Notes: generated from the sequence alone by a model not told the origin. Shown: positions 16,069 through 24,442, counted from the stretch's first letter. The stretch: 30,503 nt of DNA from an uncultured Bacilli bacterium (GCA_934085635.1 CAKOHL010000004.1:1-30503); one strand, 5' to 3'. Translations and numbers: made by a program.

Positions 16069-16728
16069 ATGAATATAATTTGGATCGCTCCACCTGCAGC
16101 AGGCAAGGGAACGTATAGTAGTTTATTAAAAGAAAAATATGGTTTCAATCATATAAGTGCTGGAGACGCCTTAAGAGAGCAAGTATCTCTTGGAACAGAA
16201 ATAGGAAAAGAAGTAAAAGAAATAATAGAAAAAGGAGAAATGGTTGACGATAACCTAATGAAAAGATTAATCGAAGCCAAACTAAAAACTCTTGATCTAA
16301 GCGTACCGTTTATGATGGACGGATATCCTAGAAAAATAAACCAAGCACACGATTATGAAGAAATACTAAAAAAATTAAACATAGATGTTGATAAAGTAAT
16401 ATATATTGACATTGATAAAGAAACTGGCTTAAAAAGAGTACTTGGAAGAAGAACTTGTCCTAAATGTAAAAAAGGATATAATGTTCTAACTGGTTACAAT
16501 AAACCAAAAGAAGAAGAACTTTGTGATGATTGTCACGTAAAACTTGAACAAAGAACAGATGACAATAAAGAATCATATGAAAAAAGATATGATGTATACA
16601 AAGAAGAAACAAAGCCAGTAATAGAATACTTTGACAGTCTTGGTAAATTAATAACCATAGATGGAAAAGTAGAGCCAGAAAAAATGCTAGATAGTTTAAT
16701 GGCTAGACTGGGAGTAAAAAATGATTAG
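16069..16728 (+). CDS. adk: Adenylate kinase with an unusual P-loop
   Basis: 219 residues, long-LID zinc type. It should interconvert ATP plus AMP with two ADP. The P-loop reads A7-P-P-A-A-G-K-G-T15, where the family has G-x-P-G-A-G-K-G-T, so both Gly7 and Gly10 (E. coli numbering, no gaps) are alanine; Lys13 is kept. The AMP site has SAGDALR and MDGYPRKINQA. The LID binds zinc through Cys130, Cys133, Cys152 and Cys155, and LEQRTDDNKESYEKRY carries the catalytic acids and arginines. The start is 3 bases after secY with TAGGAGGTAG. The end overlaps map by 8 bases. Confidence 0.96.
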   Translation: MNIIWIAPPAAGKGTYSSLLKEKYGFNHISAGDALREQVSLGTEIGKEVKEIIEKGEMVDDNLMKRLIEAKLKTLDLSVPFMMDGYPRKINQAHDYEEILKKLNIDVDKVIYIDIDKETGLKRVLGRRTCPKCKKGYNVLTGYNKPKEEELCDDCHVKLEQRTDDNKESYEKRYDVYKEETKPVIEYFDSLGKLITIDGKVEPEKMLDSLMARLGVKND

Positions 16729-17467
16729 TACCAAATCTGAAAAAGAACTAGAATTAATGCGTTACGCCGGTAAAGTTGCTTATGATCTATTAGAATTAAT
16801 GGAAAAAGAAATAAAGCCTGGCGTAACAACTAAGCATTTAGATGAAATAGCAAATAAATACATAACAAGTAAAGATTGTTACCCTTCTTGCTTAGGCTAC
16901 GAAGGATACCCTGCTAGCATATGTACATCAGTAAATGAAAGTGTAGTGCACGAAATACCTAGTAACAGAAAACTAAAAAATGGTGATATAATCACTATTG
17001 ACGTAGTAGTTGAATACAAAGGTTATATGGCAGACACTGCAAGAACATATAAAGTAGGCGAGGTAACAAAAGAAGTAGAAAATTTGCTAAAATATACTAA
17101 AGAAGCATTATATAAAGGCTTAAGTGTTATAAAACCAGGAATTATACTAAATGATGTTTGCACGGCTATTGAAAGTGTAGCAAAAGAGCACGGGCTTGGT
17201 GTAGTAAGAGAACTAACAGGTCACGGCATAGGAAAAGAAATGCACGAAGACCCATACATTCCAAACTACAGCAATAACGAAAGCAACTTAGTATTAAAAG
17301 AAGGAATGACACTTGCAATCGAGCCAATGTTTAGTTTAGGAAAAAGAGATGTGTGGCTTTTAGAAGACGATTGGACAATTGAAACACAAGACAAAAGTCC
17401 AACAGCACACTTTGAACATACTATAGTAGTAACCAAAAATGGTTATGAAATATTAACAGGAGAGTGA
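16721..17467 (+). CDS. map: Methionine aminopeptidase, type I
   Basis: 248 residues, normal for type Ia. It removes the initiator methionine from new proteins. All five metal ligands can be placed: Asp94 (TIDVVV), Asp105 (ADTART), His168 (TGHGIG), Glu201 (IEPMF) and Glu232 (FEHT). The substrate-contact His77 (SVVHEIP) is also present. ATG 16721 overlaps the end of adk by 8 bases, so expression is coupled. It ends on TGA, 4 bases before infA. Confidence 0.97.
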   Translation: MISTKSEKELELMRYAGKVAYDLLELMEKEIKPGVTTKHLDEIANKYITSKDCYPSCLGYEGYPASICTSVNESVVHEIPSNRKLKNGDIITIDVVVEYKGYMADTARTYKVGEVTKEVENLLKYTKEALYKGLSVIKPGIILNDVCTAIESVAKEHGLGVVRELTGHGIGKEMHEDPYIPNYSNNESNLVLKEGMTLAIEPMFSLGKRDVWLLEDDWTIETQDKSPTAHFEHTIVVTKNGYEILTGE

Positions 17468-17471
17468 ATAA

Positions 17472-17687
17472 ATGGCTAAAGATGGATACATTGAAACAGA
17501 AGGAAAAGTACTAGAAATAATCCCAGGGGGAGACTTTAAAGTAAAATTAGAAAACGGTCATATTGTAGAGGCCCGCGTTTCTGGAAAAATGCGTCTAAAC
17601 TATATACGTATTCTTCCAGGTGATACAGTATTACTAGAAATTCCAATTTGTGATTTAACACGTGGGCGCATAATATATAGAAAATAA
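17472..17687 (+). CDS. infA: Translation initiation factor IF-1
   Basis: 71 residues, usual length and start (MAKDGYIETEGKVLEI). The single OB fold is complete: FKVKLENGHIVEARVSGKMR, YIRILPGDTVLLEI and DLTRGRIIYRK. IF-1 blocks the A site during initiation. Ribosome site ACAGGAGAG is at the end of map. GC-richer codons (GCCCGCGTT, CGTGGGCGC) stand out locally. Confidence 0.98.
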   Translation: MAKDGYIETEGKVLEIIPGGDFKVKLENGHIVEARVSGKMRLNYIRILPGDTVLLEIPICDLTRGRIIYRK

Positions 17688-17700
17688 TGGAGGCAAGAAA

Positions 17701-17814
17701 ATGAAAGTAAGACCATCAGTAAAACCAATATGCGATAAATGCAAAGTAATTAAAAGAAAAGGAAAAGTCATGGTAATTTGTGAAAATCCAAAACACAAAC
17801 AAAGACAAGGTTAA
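17701..17814 (+). CDS. rpmJ: 50S ribosomal protein L36
   Basis: 37 residues, read directly from the sequence. It starts MKVRPSVKPICDKC and ends NPKHKQRQG. The zinc ribbon is complete: Cys11, Cys14, Cys27 and His32, so this is the zinc-binding form. The ribosome site is TGGAGGC, and the gene lies between infA and rpsM as in Bacilli. Confidence 0.97.
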   Translation: MKVRPSVKPICDKCKVIKRKGKVMVICENPKHKQRQG

Positions 17815-17826
17815 TAGGAGGTAATT

Positions 17827-18192
17827 ATGGCACGTATTAAAAATATTGATTTACCAAAAGATAAAAGAATAGTTATAGGGTTAACTTATATATACGGAAT
17901 TGGACCATCAAGAGCAAAGAAAATTTGTGAAACTGCTGGTGTAAGTGAAGATATAAGAGTTAAAGATTTAACAAACGATCAAGTTAACGACCTAAGAAAA
18001 GCATGTGATGAATATGTACTAGTTGGAGACTTAAAGCGTGAAGTTGAAATGAACATCAAAACAAAAATGGAAATCAACTCTTACCAAGGAACTAGACATA
18101 AAAAAGGATTACCAGTAAGAGGACAAAGAACAAGTAGAAATGCTAGAACTCGTAAAGGTAAAGCTAAAACAATAGCAAATAAGAAGAAATAG
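17827..18192 (+). CDS. rpsM: 30S ribosomal protein S13
   Basis: 121 residues, usual length. ARIKNIDLPKDKRIVIGLTY and IYGIGPSRAKKI open it (helix-two-turn-helix domain); the tail HKKGLPVRGQRTSRNARTRK reaches the P-site tRNA. S13 forms bridges to the large subunit. Ribosome site TAGGAGGT. Confidence 0.98.
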   Translation: MARIKNIDLPKDKRIVIGLTYIYGIGPSRAKKICETAGVSEDIRVKDLTNDQVNDLRKACDEYVLVGDLKREVEMNIKTKMEINSYQGTRHKKGLPVRGQRTSRNARTRKGKAKTIANKKK

Positions 18193-18203
18193 GAGGTTAA
18201 ATA

Positions 18204-18587
18204 ATGGCATATAATAGAAGAAAAAGAAAAGTCAAGAAGGACATCACTACTGGTGAATGTCATATACATGCAACATATAATAACACCATCGTAACAATAA
18301 CTGATGAAAACGGTGGAGTAATAAGCTGGGCTTCAAGTGGATCAATTGGATACAAAGGAAGCAAAAAGAAAACTCCATTTGCCGCTGGACAATCTGCTGA
18401 AGCAGCTGGAAAAGTAGCATACGATATGGGACTTAGAAAAGTAGACGTATATGTAAAAGGTATAGGTGGAGGAAGAGAAACTGCTATTCGTTCATTAAGC
18501 ACAGCAGGACTTGAAGTAACATCAATCACTGATGTAACACCAGTACCACATAACGGTTGTAGACCACCTAAGAGAAGACGTGTTTAG
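18204..18587 (+). CDS. rpsK: 30S ribosomal protein S11
   Basis: 127 residues, usual length. HIHATYNNTIVTITDENGG, SSGSIGYKGSKKKTPFAAGQ and the C-terminal DVTPVPHNGCRPPKRRRV are canonical, including the Asn-Gly where isoaspartate forms in other bacteria. S11 sits on the platform by the E site. AGGAGG ribosome site. Confidence 0.98.
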   Translation: MAYNRRKRKVKKDITTGECHIHATYNNTIVTITDENGGVISWASSGSIGYKGSKKKTPFAAGQSAEAAGKVAYDMGLRKVDVYVKGIGGGRETAIRSLSTAGLEVTSITDVTPVPHNGCRPPKRRRV

Positions 18588-18602
18588 GAAAGGGGAATTA
18601 TT

Positions 18603-19553
18603 ATGTTAAGATTTGAAAAACCAGATTACAAAGTTGTAGAATATGATGAAAACAACTTTTATGGAAAATTTGTACTTGAACCATTAGAAAGAGGCTTCGG
18701 TACAACAATTGGTAATGCTTTAAGAAGAGTAATGTTATCAAGCCTTCCTGGCAGTGCTATTAAGTATATTAAAATTGACGGAGTACTTCACGAATTCCAA
18801 AAAGTAGATGGAATAAGAGAAGACGTAACAGAAATCATACTTAATCTAAAAAAATTAGTAGTTAAAAATCACATTGATGAAGACAAAAAACTATATTTAA
18901 AAGCTGACAAAGAAGGAGCAGTAACTGCAGGAGACATAACTCCAGACTCAGATGTTGAGATAATAAACAAAGACTTAGTAATTTGTAACTTATCTAAAGG
19001 CGGAAGCATAAATATGGAAATAGTAATATCTAATGGACGTGGATATGTAGATGCTAAAATCAACAGAAAAGAAATGAAAAATATAGAAGTTGGAGTAATT
19101 CCAGTAGACTCTCTATACAGCCCAATTGAAAGAATAAGTTATGAGGTAGAACCAGCACGTGTTGGACAAAGTGAAAACTATGACAAACTAGTAATGGAAG
19201 TATACACTAATGGTGCTATAACTCCAGAAGAATCAATTGCATTAGCAAGTAGAATATTAATAGAGCACTTTGATATCTTAACAAAACTTAACAAAATAGC
19301 TGATATGACTGGACTTTTATCTGATAAAGAAGAAGATCCAATTCAAAAAACTTTAGAAACACCTATAGAAGAATTAGACCTTTCTGTAAGAGCATACAAC
19401 TGCCTTAAAAGAGCAGGTCATCATACATTACAAGACTTAACTTCATTAAGTGAAGGCGAAATGATGAAGATAAGAAACTTAGGTAAAAAATCATTAAAAG
19501 AAGTAATAGATAAAATAAAAGATATGGGACTTAAGTTCCGTGATGAAGATTAG
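18603..19553 (+). CDS. rpoA: RNA polymerase subunit alpha
   Basis: 316 residues, usual length. The N-terminal dimerisation domain (about 1-230) has EPLERGFGTTIGNALRRVML and RVGQSENYDKLVMEVYTNG. The C-terminal DNA-binding domain (about 250-310) has EELDLSVRAYNCLKRAGHHT and KIRNLGKKSLKEVIDKI, the helix-hairpin-helix that contacts UP elements. AT-rich stretches of UP type precede both rRNA promoters in this window. Ribosome site AGGAAAGGGG. Confidence 0.98.
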   Translation: MLRFEKPDYKVVEYDENNFYGKFVLEPLERGFGTTIGNALRRVMLSSLPGSAIKYIKIDGVLHEFQKVDGIREDVTEIILNLKKLVVKNHIDEDKKLYLKADKEGAVTAGDITPDSDVEIINKDLVICNLSKGGSINMEIVISNGRGYVDAKINRKEMKNIEVGVIPVDSLYSPIERISYEVEPARVGQSENYDKLVMEVYTNGAITPEESIALASRILIEHFDILTKLNKIADMTGLLSDKEEDPIQKTLETPIEELDLSVRAYNCLKRAGHHTLQDLTSLSEGEMMKIRNLGKKSLKEVIDKIKDMGLKFRDED

Positions 19554-19562
19554 GAGGTACAC

Positions 19563-19907
19563 ATGGCATTATATAGAAAATTAAACAGAGAAACTAAACA
19601 AAGAAGAAGTATCTTATCTGGTTTAACAAAAACTGTATTAAAAAATGGCAAAGTAGAAACAACAGAAGAAAGAGCTAAAGAAGCTAGAAAATATGTTGAT
19701 AAAATGATTACTTATGCAAAAAAAGGCGATTTAGTATCTAGAAGAAAAGCACTTGCATTCTTAGAAAACGATACTGAAACTGTAAAATACCTATTTGATA
19801 CACTAGCACCAAAATATGCTGAAAGAAATGGTGGCTACACTAGAATAATCAAACTAGCTGAAAGAAGAGGAGACGACGCTTTAATAGTTAGTTTAGAACT
19901 AGTTTAA
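19563..19907 (+). CDS. rplQ: 50S ribosomal protein L17
   Basis: 114 residues, usual length. ALYRKLNRETKQRRSILSGL and TTEERAKEARKYVDKMITYA are canonical, as is the C-terminal RIIKLAERRGDDALIVSLEL. L17 lies near the tunnel exit. It is the last gene of the superoperon, followed after 7 bases by a terminator. In many Bacilli ecfA and truA genes would come next, but they are absent here. Confidence 0.98.
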   Translation: MALYRKLNRETKQRRSILSGLTKTVLKNGKVETTEERAKEARKYVDKMITYAKKGDLVSRRKALAFLENDTETVKYLFDTLAPKYAERNGGYTRIIKLAERRGDDALIVSLELV

Positions 19908-19914
19908 TAAAATT

Positions 19915-19937
19915 CTCTAGGAAACTAGAGTTTTTTT
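19915..19937 (+). terminator. Terminator of the ribosomal superoperon
   Basis: A 6-bp stem CTCTAG / CTAGAG (19915-19920 with 19925-19930) closed by a GAAA tetraloop and followed by seven T. Compact and convincing. Confidence 0.9.
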
Positions 19938-19972
19938 GTTGATAACTTTTAACTTGTTAACATTTTAACCAG

Positions 19973-20001
19973 TTTACTTAGAAAACAAAAAATGTTATAA
20001 T
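19973..20001 (+). promoter_or_regulatory. Promoter of the unknown four-gene operon
   Basis: TTTACT (19973-19978), a 17-base spacer, TATAAT (19996-20001) with TG at 19993-19994 (extended -10). The ribosome site AAGAGGTGAT lies before ATG 20028. Confidence 0.8.
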
Positions 20002-20027
20002 TCTAATAGATAATAAGAGGTGATAAT

Positions 20028-20444
20028 ATGAACAAAGAAGAATTACAAAGAATAATTAAATCTGACGTTCCTATGATAGATAAAAAAGTTGCTATCAAAC
20101 TATATAGCGAAATAAGTGAGAATTATATTAACAATAATAAAATTTATAAATCAAGAAACAGTAAATTCTTTTTACTTTCGTATTCCTTAAGTCGAATACA
20201 AAAAACAATTAAAGAAACAGAAATACCAGAAAAGACATTAAAAGTAATCAAAGACAAACTTCTCTTACTAGAAAGTTTAATTTATAATATGCCAGCAGAT
20301 CAAATAGAAAGAGGTAGCGAAATATTCGAAATAATAACTTACATAGAAGGAGCATTAGGTTTACCAATAACATTCCCAGAAAATATAGATAGAGTATTAG
20401 AGAAAATAATGTCAAAAGAGGAGTTAAAAGAATGGAAAAAATAA
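20028..20444 (+). CDS. Unknown protein 1 of the four-gene operon
   Basis: 138 residues. I do not recognise it. It looks soluble and mainly helical: charged helices (NKEELQRIIKSD, KTLKVIKDKLLLLESLIYNM) around a short segment FFLLSYSLSRIQ, and no signal peptide or membrane helix. There are no cysteines. The end (MSKEELKEWKK) overlaps the next gene by 13 bases, with the ribosome site AAAGAGGAG inside this gene. Size and position suggest a partner of the larger proteins downstream rather than an enzyme, but this is inference. Confidence 0.75.
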   Translation: MNKEELQRIIKSDVPMIDKKVAIKLYSEISENYINNNKIYKSRNSKFFLLSYSLSRIQKTIKETEIPEKTLKVIKDKLLLLESLIYNMPADQIERGSEIFEIITYIEGALGLPITFPENIDRVLEKIMSKEELKEWKK

Positions 20445-22282
20445 TTGAACTACTTGAAAATCAAATAAATCATATTCTTAAAAGCATAACGACTAGTGAA
20501 GAAAAATTAAAATACTACGACTTACTTGATAAATTAGAAAAAAACATAGATGAAGAACTAGATACAAACATACTTGAAGAAGTAAAAAATTACTATAGCT
20601 TAGACATAGACATTGACTTCTATAAACAAGCTCACACACTATCTAAAATGGACGCACCTCTATTAGCATCACAAATTGAAAAAAGTAAACTACTAATATC
20701 AAAACTAAAAGAAATGTTAAGAGTTCAAAAAGATAAAATTGGTATAACCTTAGGAAAAATTAAATTTACTCTTAAAGAAGAAAAAGAAAGAATTACTTAT
20801 TTAAAAATACTATCAGAAAAACTTAAAAATCAAAGTATATTAACTACAAGAGACTTAACAGAAATAGAAGAAATAATTAAAACAAAACTAACAGAAAGAG
20901 AGTTGTTAGAACTAATATTAGAACTAGTACAAAAAAACGCACTAAAACTTGAAGAAAACATAAGAGTTAAAAACGAAGCAAGAGAAATAGAAATTGCCGA
21001 AAAGAAAAAGAAACTAGAAAAGAAACCTGCACGTCCAAGAGTAAAAATACTTAAAAAAGTAGATGACGAATATGCAAGTATAATTACATTAGCTAAAGAA
21101 ATAATTGAAGCAAACAAAGATAATTTAATTGAATCAGAAGAAATAGATTTATCACTAGAACTACTTAATGGCAACAATAATTTAGAAGACAGGAACTATG
21201 TAATATATTCTTTTACTGACATAGCATTAAGGAAATCATTATTAATAGAAGACCTTGCTAACTTAATAAACTCTCCACTCAATGAAAAAACTAAATTACT
21301 CATAGAAAGAGATATAAAAATAATTAAAGAAATAGACAGAATACTCTCTCAAAGAGAAAATCTAGTAGTTAATGAAGTTTTAATAAAAAGAAGCAATGAA
21401 TTACTACAAAAGATTGAAAGTGAACTTAAACTAAGAGGTTATACTTTATCTCCAGAAGAATACGAAAGAACTCTAAAAGTTCATAACACTTTATTAGAAA
21501 AATTAAACGACTACAAAGAAAGCGTGAATGTAATACAAAATCATTTCATATCTGAAGATAACTTCATAGAAAAATATGAAAGAGAACTAGAAGATGCATA
21601 TAATGAAGCCACAAAACTTCACTTCACAGCACCCGAGCCAGAGGTAAAAGACGTCAAAGGAAGCATACTAAGCAAACTAAACCCTAAATTATATATTGAT
21701 GGGGCACCTGTACACAACATATTAATCTTCTTAGATGAAGACGGAATATCTCTAGCTGAAAAAGATATGCTAGAAGATGGTACACTAGGTTCAAGTGACT
21801 ATTACCAATTTGTATCACTACTAAAAGAATTAAAAGGTAAGCCAGCAGCAGAGCTAACTATAGAAGACACACACAGAATATTTACAGACAAATTCTCAGA
21901 AGAATTTCTGAAAAAATACAAAGTCAAACCATTAAGAAAAAGAAGATTCAGATTATTTATAAATAGATTTAGCACTAAGTTAAATGAAGTCTTCCCAGAA
22001 TTACCAGAAGACATAAGTATCGAATTCATAATTAGTGGAGGATATGGATACATTGATGGTAATAAAAAAAGCGATCTAATGGAAGACGCACTAAGAAGAG
22101 TAAACAAGTATAGAGACCTAATTGATGGTTACATAGAGTTCTTTAACAAAGACGTAAGCACTATGACTGATGAAGAAATAGAGAACTACAAAAAGCAAAT
22201 AATAGCTATAATAGAAAATGAAAACAAAAAAGCCGAGCATATCTTTGAAACTGAAGAAGAATTAAGGAGGGGATTAAAATGA
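20432..22282 (+). CDS. Unknown protein 2 of the four-gene operon, helical with a distinct C-terminal module
   Basis: 616 residues, unrecognised. About 1-190 and 220-400 are long charged helices, probably coiled coil. They are divided by a basic linker KKKKLEKKPARPRVKILKK at about 190-210. From about 410 the composition changes to a compact alpha/beta region: LNPKLYIDGAPVHNILIFLD, then KYKVKPLRKRRFRLFINRFS, SIEFIISGGYGYIDGNKKSD and a final helix. This order (strand, helix, basic strand pair, strand) loosely recalls RelE/ParE-type folds, but I would not assign it. No membrane segment. ATG 20432 overlaps the preceding gene by 13 bases. The end TTAAAATGA overlaps the next start by 4 bases, with AAGGAGGGG as ribosome site for that gene. 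Confidence 0.8.
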   Translation: MEKIIELLENQINHILKSITTSEEKLKYYDLLDKLEKNIDEELDTNILEEVKNYYSLDIDIDFYKQAHTLSKMDAPLLASQIEKSKLLISKLKEMLRVQKDKIGITLGKIKFTLKEEKERITYLKILSEKLKNQSILTTRDLTEIEEIIKTKLTERELLELILELVQKNALKLEENIRVKNEAREIEIAEKKKKLEKKPARPRVKILKKVDDEYASIITLAKEIIEANKDNLIESEEIDLSLELLNGNNNLEDRNYVIYSFTDIALRKSLLIEDLANLINSPLNEKTKLLIERDIKIIKEIDRILSQRENLVVNEVLIKRSNELLQKIESELKLRGYTLSPEEYERTLKVHNTLLEKLNDYKESVNVIQNHFISEDNFIEKYERELEDAYNEATKLHFTAPEPEVKDVKGSILSKLNPKLYIDGAPVHNILIFLDEDGISLAEKDMLEDGTLGSSDYYQFVSLLKELKGKPAAELTIEDTHRIFTDKFSEEFLKKYKVKPLRKRRFRLFINRFSTKLNEVFPELPEDISIEFIISGGYGYIDGNKKSDLMEDALRRVNKYRDLIDGYIEFFNKDVSTMTDEEIENYKKQIIAIIENENKKAEHIFETEEELRRGLK

Positions 22283-24033
22283 CAGAAGAACAAATAATTA
22301 GTTTATTACTAAAAGAAAACGAAGAACTATATAAACGTCTATCCCTTTCTAACAAATCGGACTTAGAAAACTTAAAAAATATATTAAAAAAATTTGACAT
22401 AAACACTATAATAGCAAACTCTAACATCTTAACAGGCCTTGACTTAATCGAAGAAGAAAAAGAATTAATAGATACGCTAAAAAATCTAGACACTAACGTA
22501 CTAAAATACATATTAGATTTAGGCTTAGACGAAAAGCAAGAAAAAATACTATCTGACATTAAAAGTAAAATCGAAACAAAAATAACTGAATTAGAAAGTA
22601 TTAATGAAGAAACAATCAAAGAAAGAATTAACTACAACAAAATATTACTTTCAAAAATCAAAAACAAAACAATAAACCTTATAGACAGCAGAGACATATC
22701 ATACATAGTAGAATTACTAGCTAAAAACGGCTTTCCAATAAGTGCACAAATAGAAGTATTAAAATTAATAAACAAAATAAATCTAGATATATATAGTAAT
22801 ATTGACGTAGAAGAAGTAATATCAAGTGAGAAAGAAGAAACTAATATAGATAAAGATGAACTTGCAAAAATATTATCTGCGCATAAAATAGACTTTAACT
22901 CACTAAAAGAAGAAAACAGGACAAAACTAATTAAATATGGTGTCTTATCTCAAATTGAAGAAATACTGTGTACACTTGAAGAACAAGGCTTGCACAACAT
23001 CAAAAGTAGAGAAGATATACTTGTTAACATATTAATATATTCAAGTAAAAAAATAATAGATGACAATATGAAATTAGTTAAAGAGAGAAACATAGTATCT
23101 CTAGCTTACATAAATCCAACTATGTTCTATCCAGCAATGAAAGTTGTCACAAATATGCGTCCTCATATAAAAAGTGGACCAACTCTTGGAGGAAGAACAT
23201 CTAAAACATCAGGAAGTTCAAACTTCTTAAAAGGTAACATAGAATTACTTGATGAATTAGGCATAGACCCAGAAGAAGTTTATAGTAAATGTGCAACATA
23301 CTTCTATGGAAATCCAAAACTAAAAAGAAGACTACTCAAAAATCTTGAACTTTATGGTATAAACTTAAGAGATAACCTAAGCTCATATGCACTTCTGTCA
23401 ACTGGTGCAGCTGTATTAGACACTTTAGACAAAGCAATTGAAAATGGAGCATATGAATACTGTTTAGAATATCAATCAAGACTAGGTAGCAACAACAGAG
23501 TAAACTATTACAGAATCAAATATGCAAAGAAGCTTTATGAAGAAGGAAATCCTCTTGGAAGAAAAACACCATTTAATGCAAGATATGTTAATGCAAAAGG
23601 AAGAGAAACTTACGTACTATCAAGTGACTTCACAAAAGCAACATCTGAAAAATATGGAAGTGAAGAACAAGACACAAAAAGACTATACGGAAGCAAAGAA
23701 ATTGCTGTAGAAAACCAAGAATTAATTAGCACAATACTATCTAATAGTAGATGTGATGTTATAACAGATATTTCAAGGCTAAACAGCAAAATAGTTTCAC
23801 TAGACAAATTATATATGTCAGAAGATGGAATAACATATAATTTTAATGGAGTAATCATATCAAGAAATAAAGTATTAAGATATGCTGAAAAACTAATCAC
23901 GTCACCAAACATAGAACTAACTGATAGTACTCTATTATACATAATCACAAGAAACAGTATGCTAGATGAAAACGAATTAAACATAATCAAAGAATGCACT
24001 AGCAAAATAGACGATATAAGGAGTTTACAATGA
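22279..24033 (+). CDS. Unknown protein 3 of the four-gene operon, helical-repeat protein
   Basis: 584 residues, not assigned. It is soluble and nearly all helical. From about 195 to 420 there are repeated units of the form Leu-x2-LG-hydrophobic-acidic-x3-Ile, then a Pro or Asn-Pro and a Leu-rich helix. Examples are LIKYGVLSQIEEILCTLEEQ, LLDELGIDPEEVYSKC, YGNPKLKRRLLKNLELYGI and LDKAIENGAYEYCLEYQSRL. By eye this resembles mTERF-type helical repeats, which bind nucleic acid in organelle proteins. A C-terminal part (DGITYNFNGVIISRNKVLRY) looks like a separate small domain. MRPHIKSGPTLGGRTSK at about 297-313 is a basic Gly-rich loop. It overlaps both neighbours by 4 bases (ATGA). Confidence 0.8.
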   Translation: MTEEQIISLLLKENEELYKRLSLSNKSDLENLKNILKKFDINTIIANSNILTGLDLIEEEKELIDTLKNLDTNVLKYILDLGLDEKQEKILSDIKSKIETKITELESINEETIKERINYNKILLSKIKNKTINLIDSRDISYIVELLAKNGFPISAQIEVLKLINKINLDIYSNIDVEEVISSEKEETNIDKDELAKILSAHKIDFNSLKEENRTKLIKYGVLSQIEEILCTLEEQGLHNIKSREDILVNILIYSSKKIIDDNMKLVKERNIVSLAYINPTMFYPAMKVVTNMRPHIKSGPTLGGRTSKTSGSSNFLKGNIELLDELGIDPEEVYSKCATYFYGNPKLKRRLLKNLELYGINLRDNLSSYALLSTGAAVLDTLDKAIENGAYEYCLEYQSRLGSNNRVNYYRIKYAKKLYEEGNPLGRKTPFNARYVNAKGRETYVLSSDFTKATSEKYGSEEQDTKRLYGSKEIAVENQELISTILSNSRCDVITDISRLNSKIVSLDKLYMSEDGITYNFNGVIISRNKVLRYAEKLITSPNIELTDSTLLYIITRNSMLDENELNIIKECTSKIDDIRSLQ

Positions 24034-24326
24034 CAGAAAATATAAACAAAATAAATCTAGAAGAAAAAGTATTAGAAAAAGCATATGAGAAACTAGACTA
24101 TGACTTAATGCTTAGTTTAGCTGACAACTATGAACTAGTCAACTACAACATTGAAGCATTAAAAAACTTTAACTTAGACTGCATAGACGACTTATTTCTA
24201 AATATGCCATACTTATTCTTATATGAAAAAGAAAAAATAACAAAAAAACTATCAAAATACAACGTTGCAGTAGTATCAAAATTAATAAATGAAGACTTTG
24301 CCGCAATAGAGGACTTTTTAAATTAG
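24030..24326 (+). CDS. Unknown protein 4 of the four-gene operon, short helical-repeat protein
   Basis: 98 residues, acidic and helical. Residues 41-79 form one unit like those of the preceding protein: IEALKNFNLDCIDDLFLNMP, then YLFLYEKEKITKKLSKYNV. This has the Pro, hydrophobic and Leu-x3-L pattern of an mTERF-like repeat. Its start overlaps the previous stop (ATGA), so it is translationally coupled, and it may be a detached C-terminal repeat or a partner of that protein. The stop codon is part of the terminator stem. Confidence 0.75.
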   Translation: MTENINKINLEEKVLEKAYEKLDYDLMLSLADNYELVNYNIEALKNFNLDCIDDLFLNMPYLFLYEKEKITKKLSKYNVAVVSKLINEDFAAIEDFLN

Positions 24327-24355
24327 AATTTCAATAAAACGAAATTCTTTTTTTG
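24325..24355 (+). terminator. Terminator of the four-gene operon
   Basis: An 8-bp stem AGAATTTC / GAAATTCT (24325-24332 with 24341-24348), loop AATAAAAC, then a run of T. The last two bases of the stop codon begin the stem. Confidence 0.85.
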
Positions 24356-24386
24356 TAAAAACTTTGTGAAAAAATATTTAAATCAC

Positions 24387-24415
24387 TTTGCTAAATAATA
24401 CTTTTGTGATATGAT
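24387..24415 (+). promoter_or_regulatory. Promoter of the S41 protease gene
   Basis: TATGAT (24410-24415) with TG at 24407-24408 (extended -10), a 17-base spacer, and a weak -35 TTTGCT (24387-24392). Ribosome site AAGGGTGAT before ATG 24443. Confidence 0.65.
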
Positions 24416-24442
24416 TATTAATAGGAAAATAAGGGTGATAAT

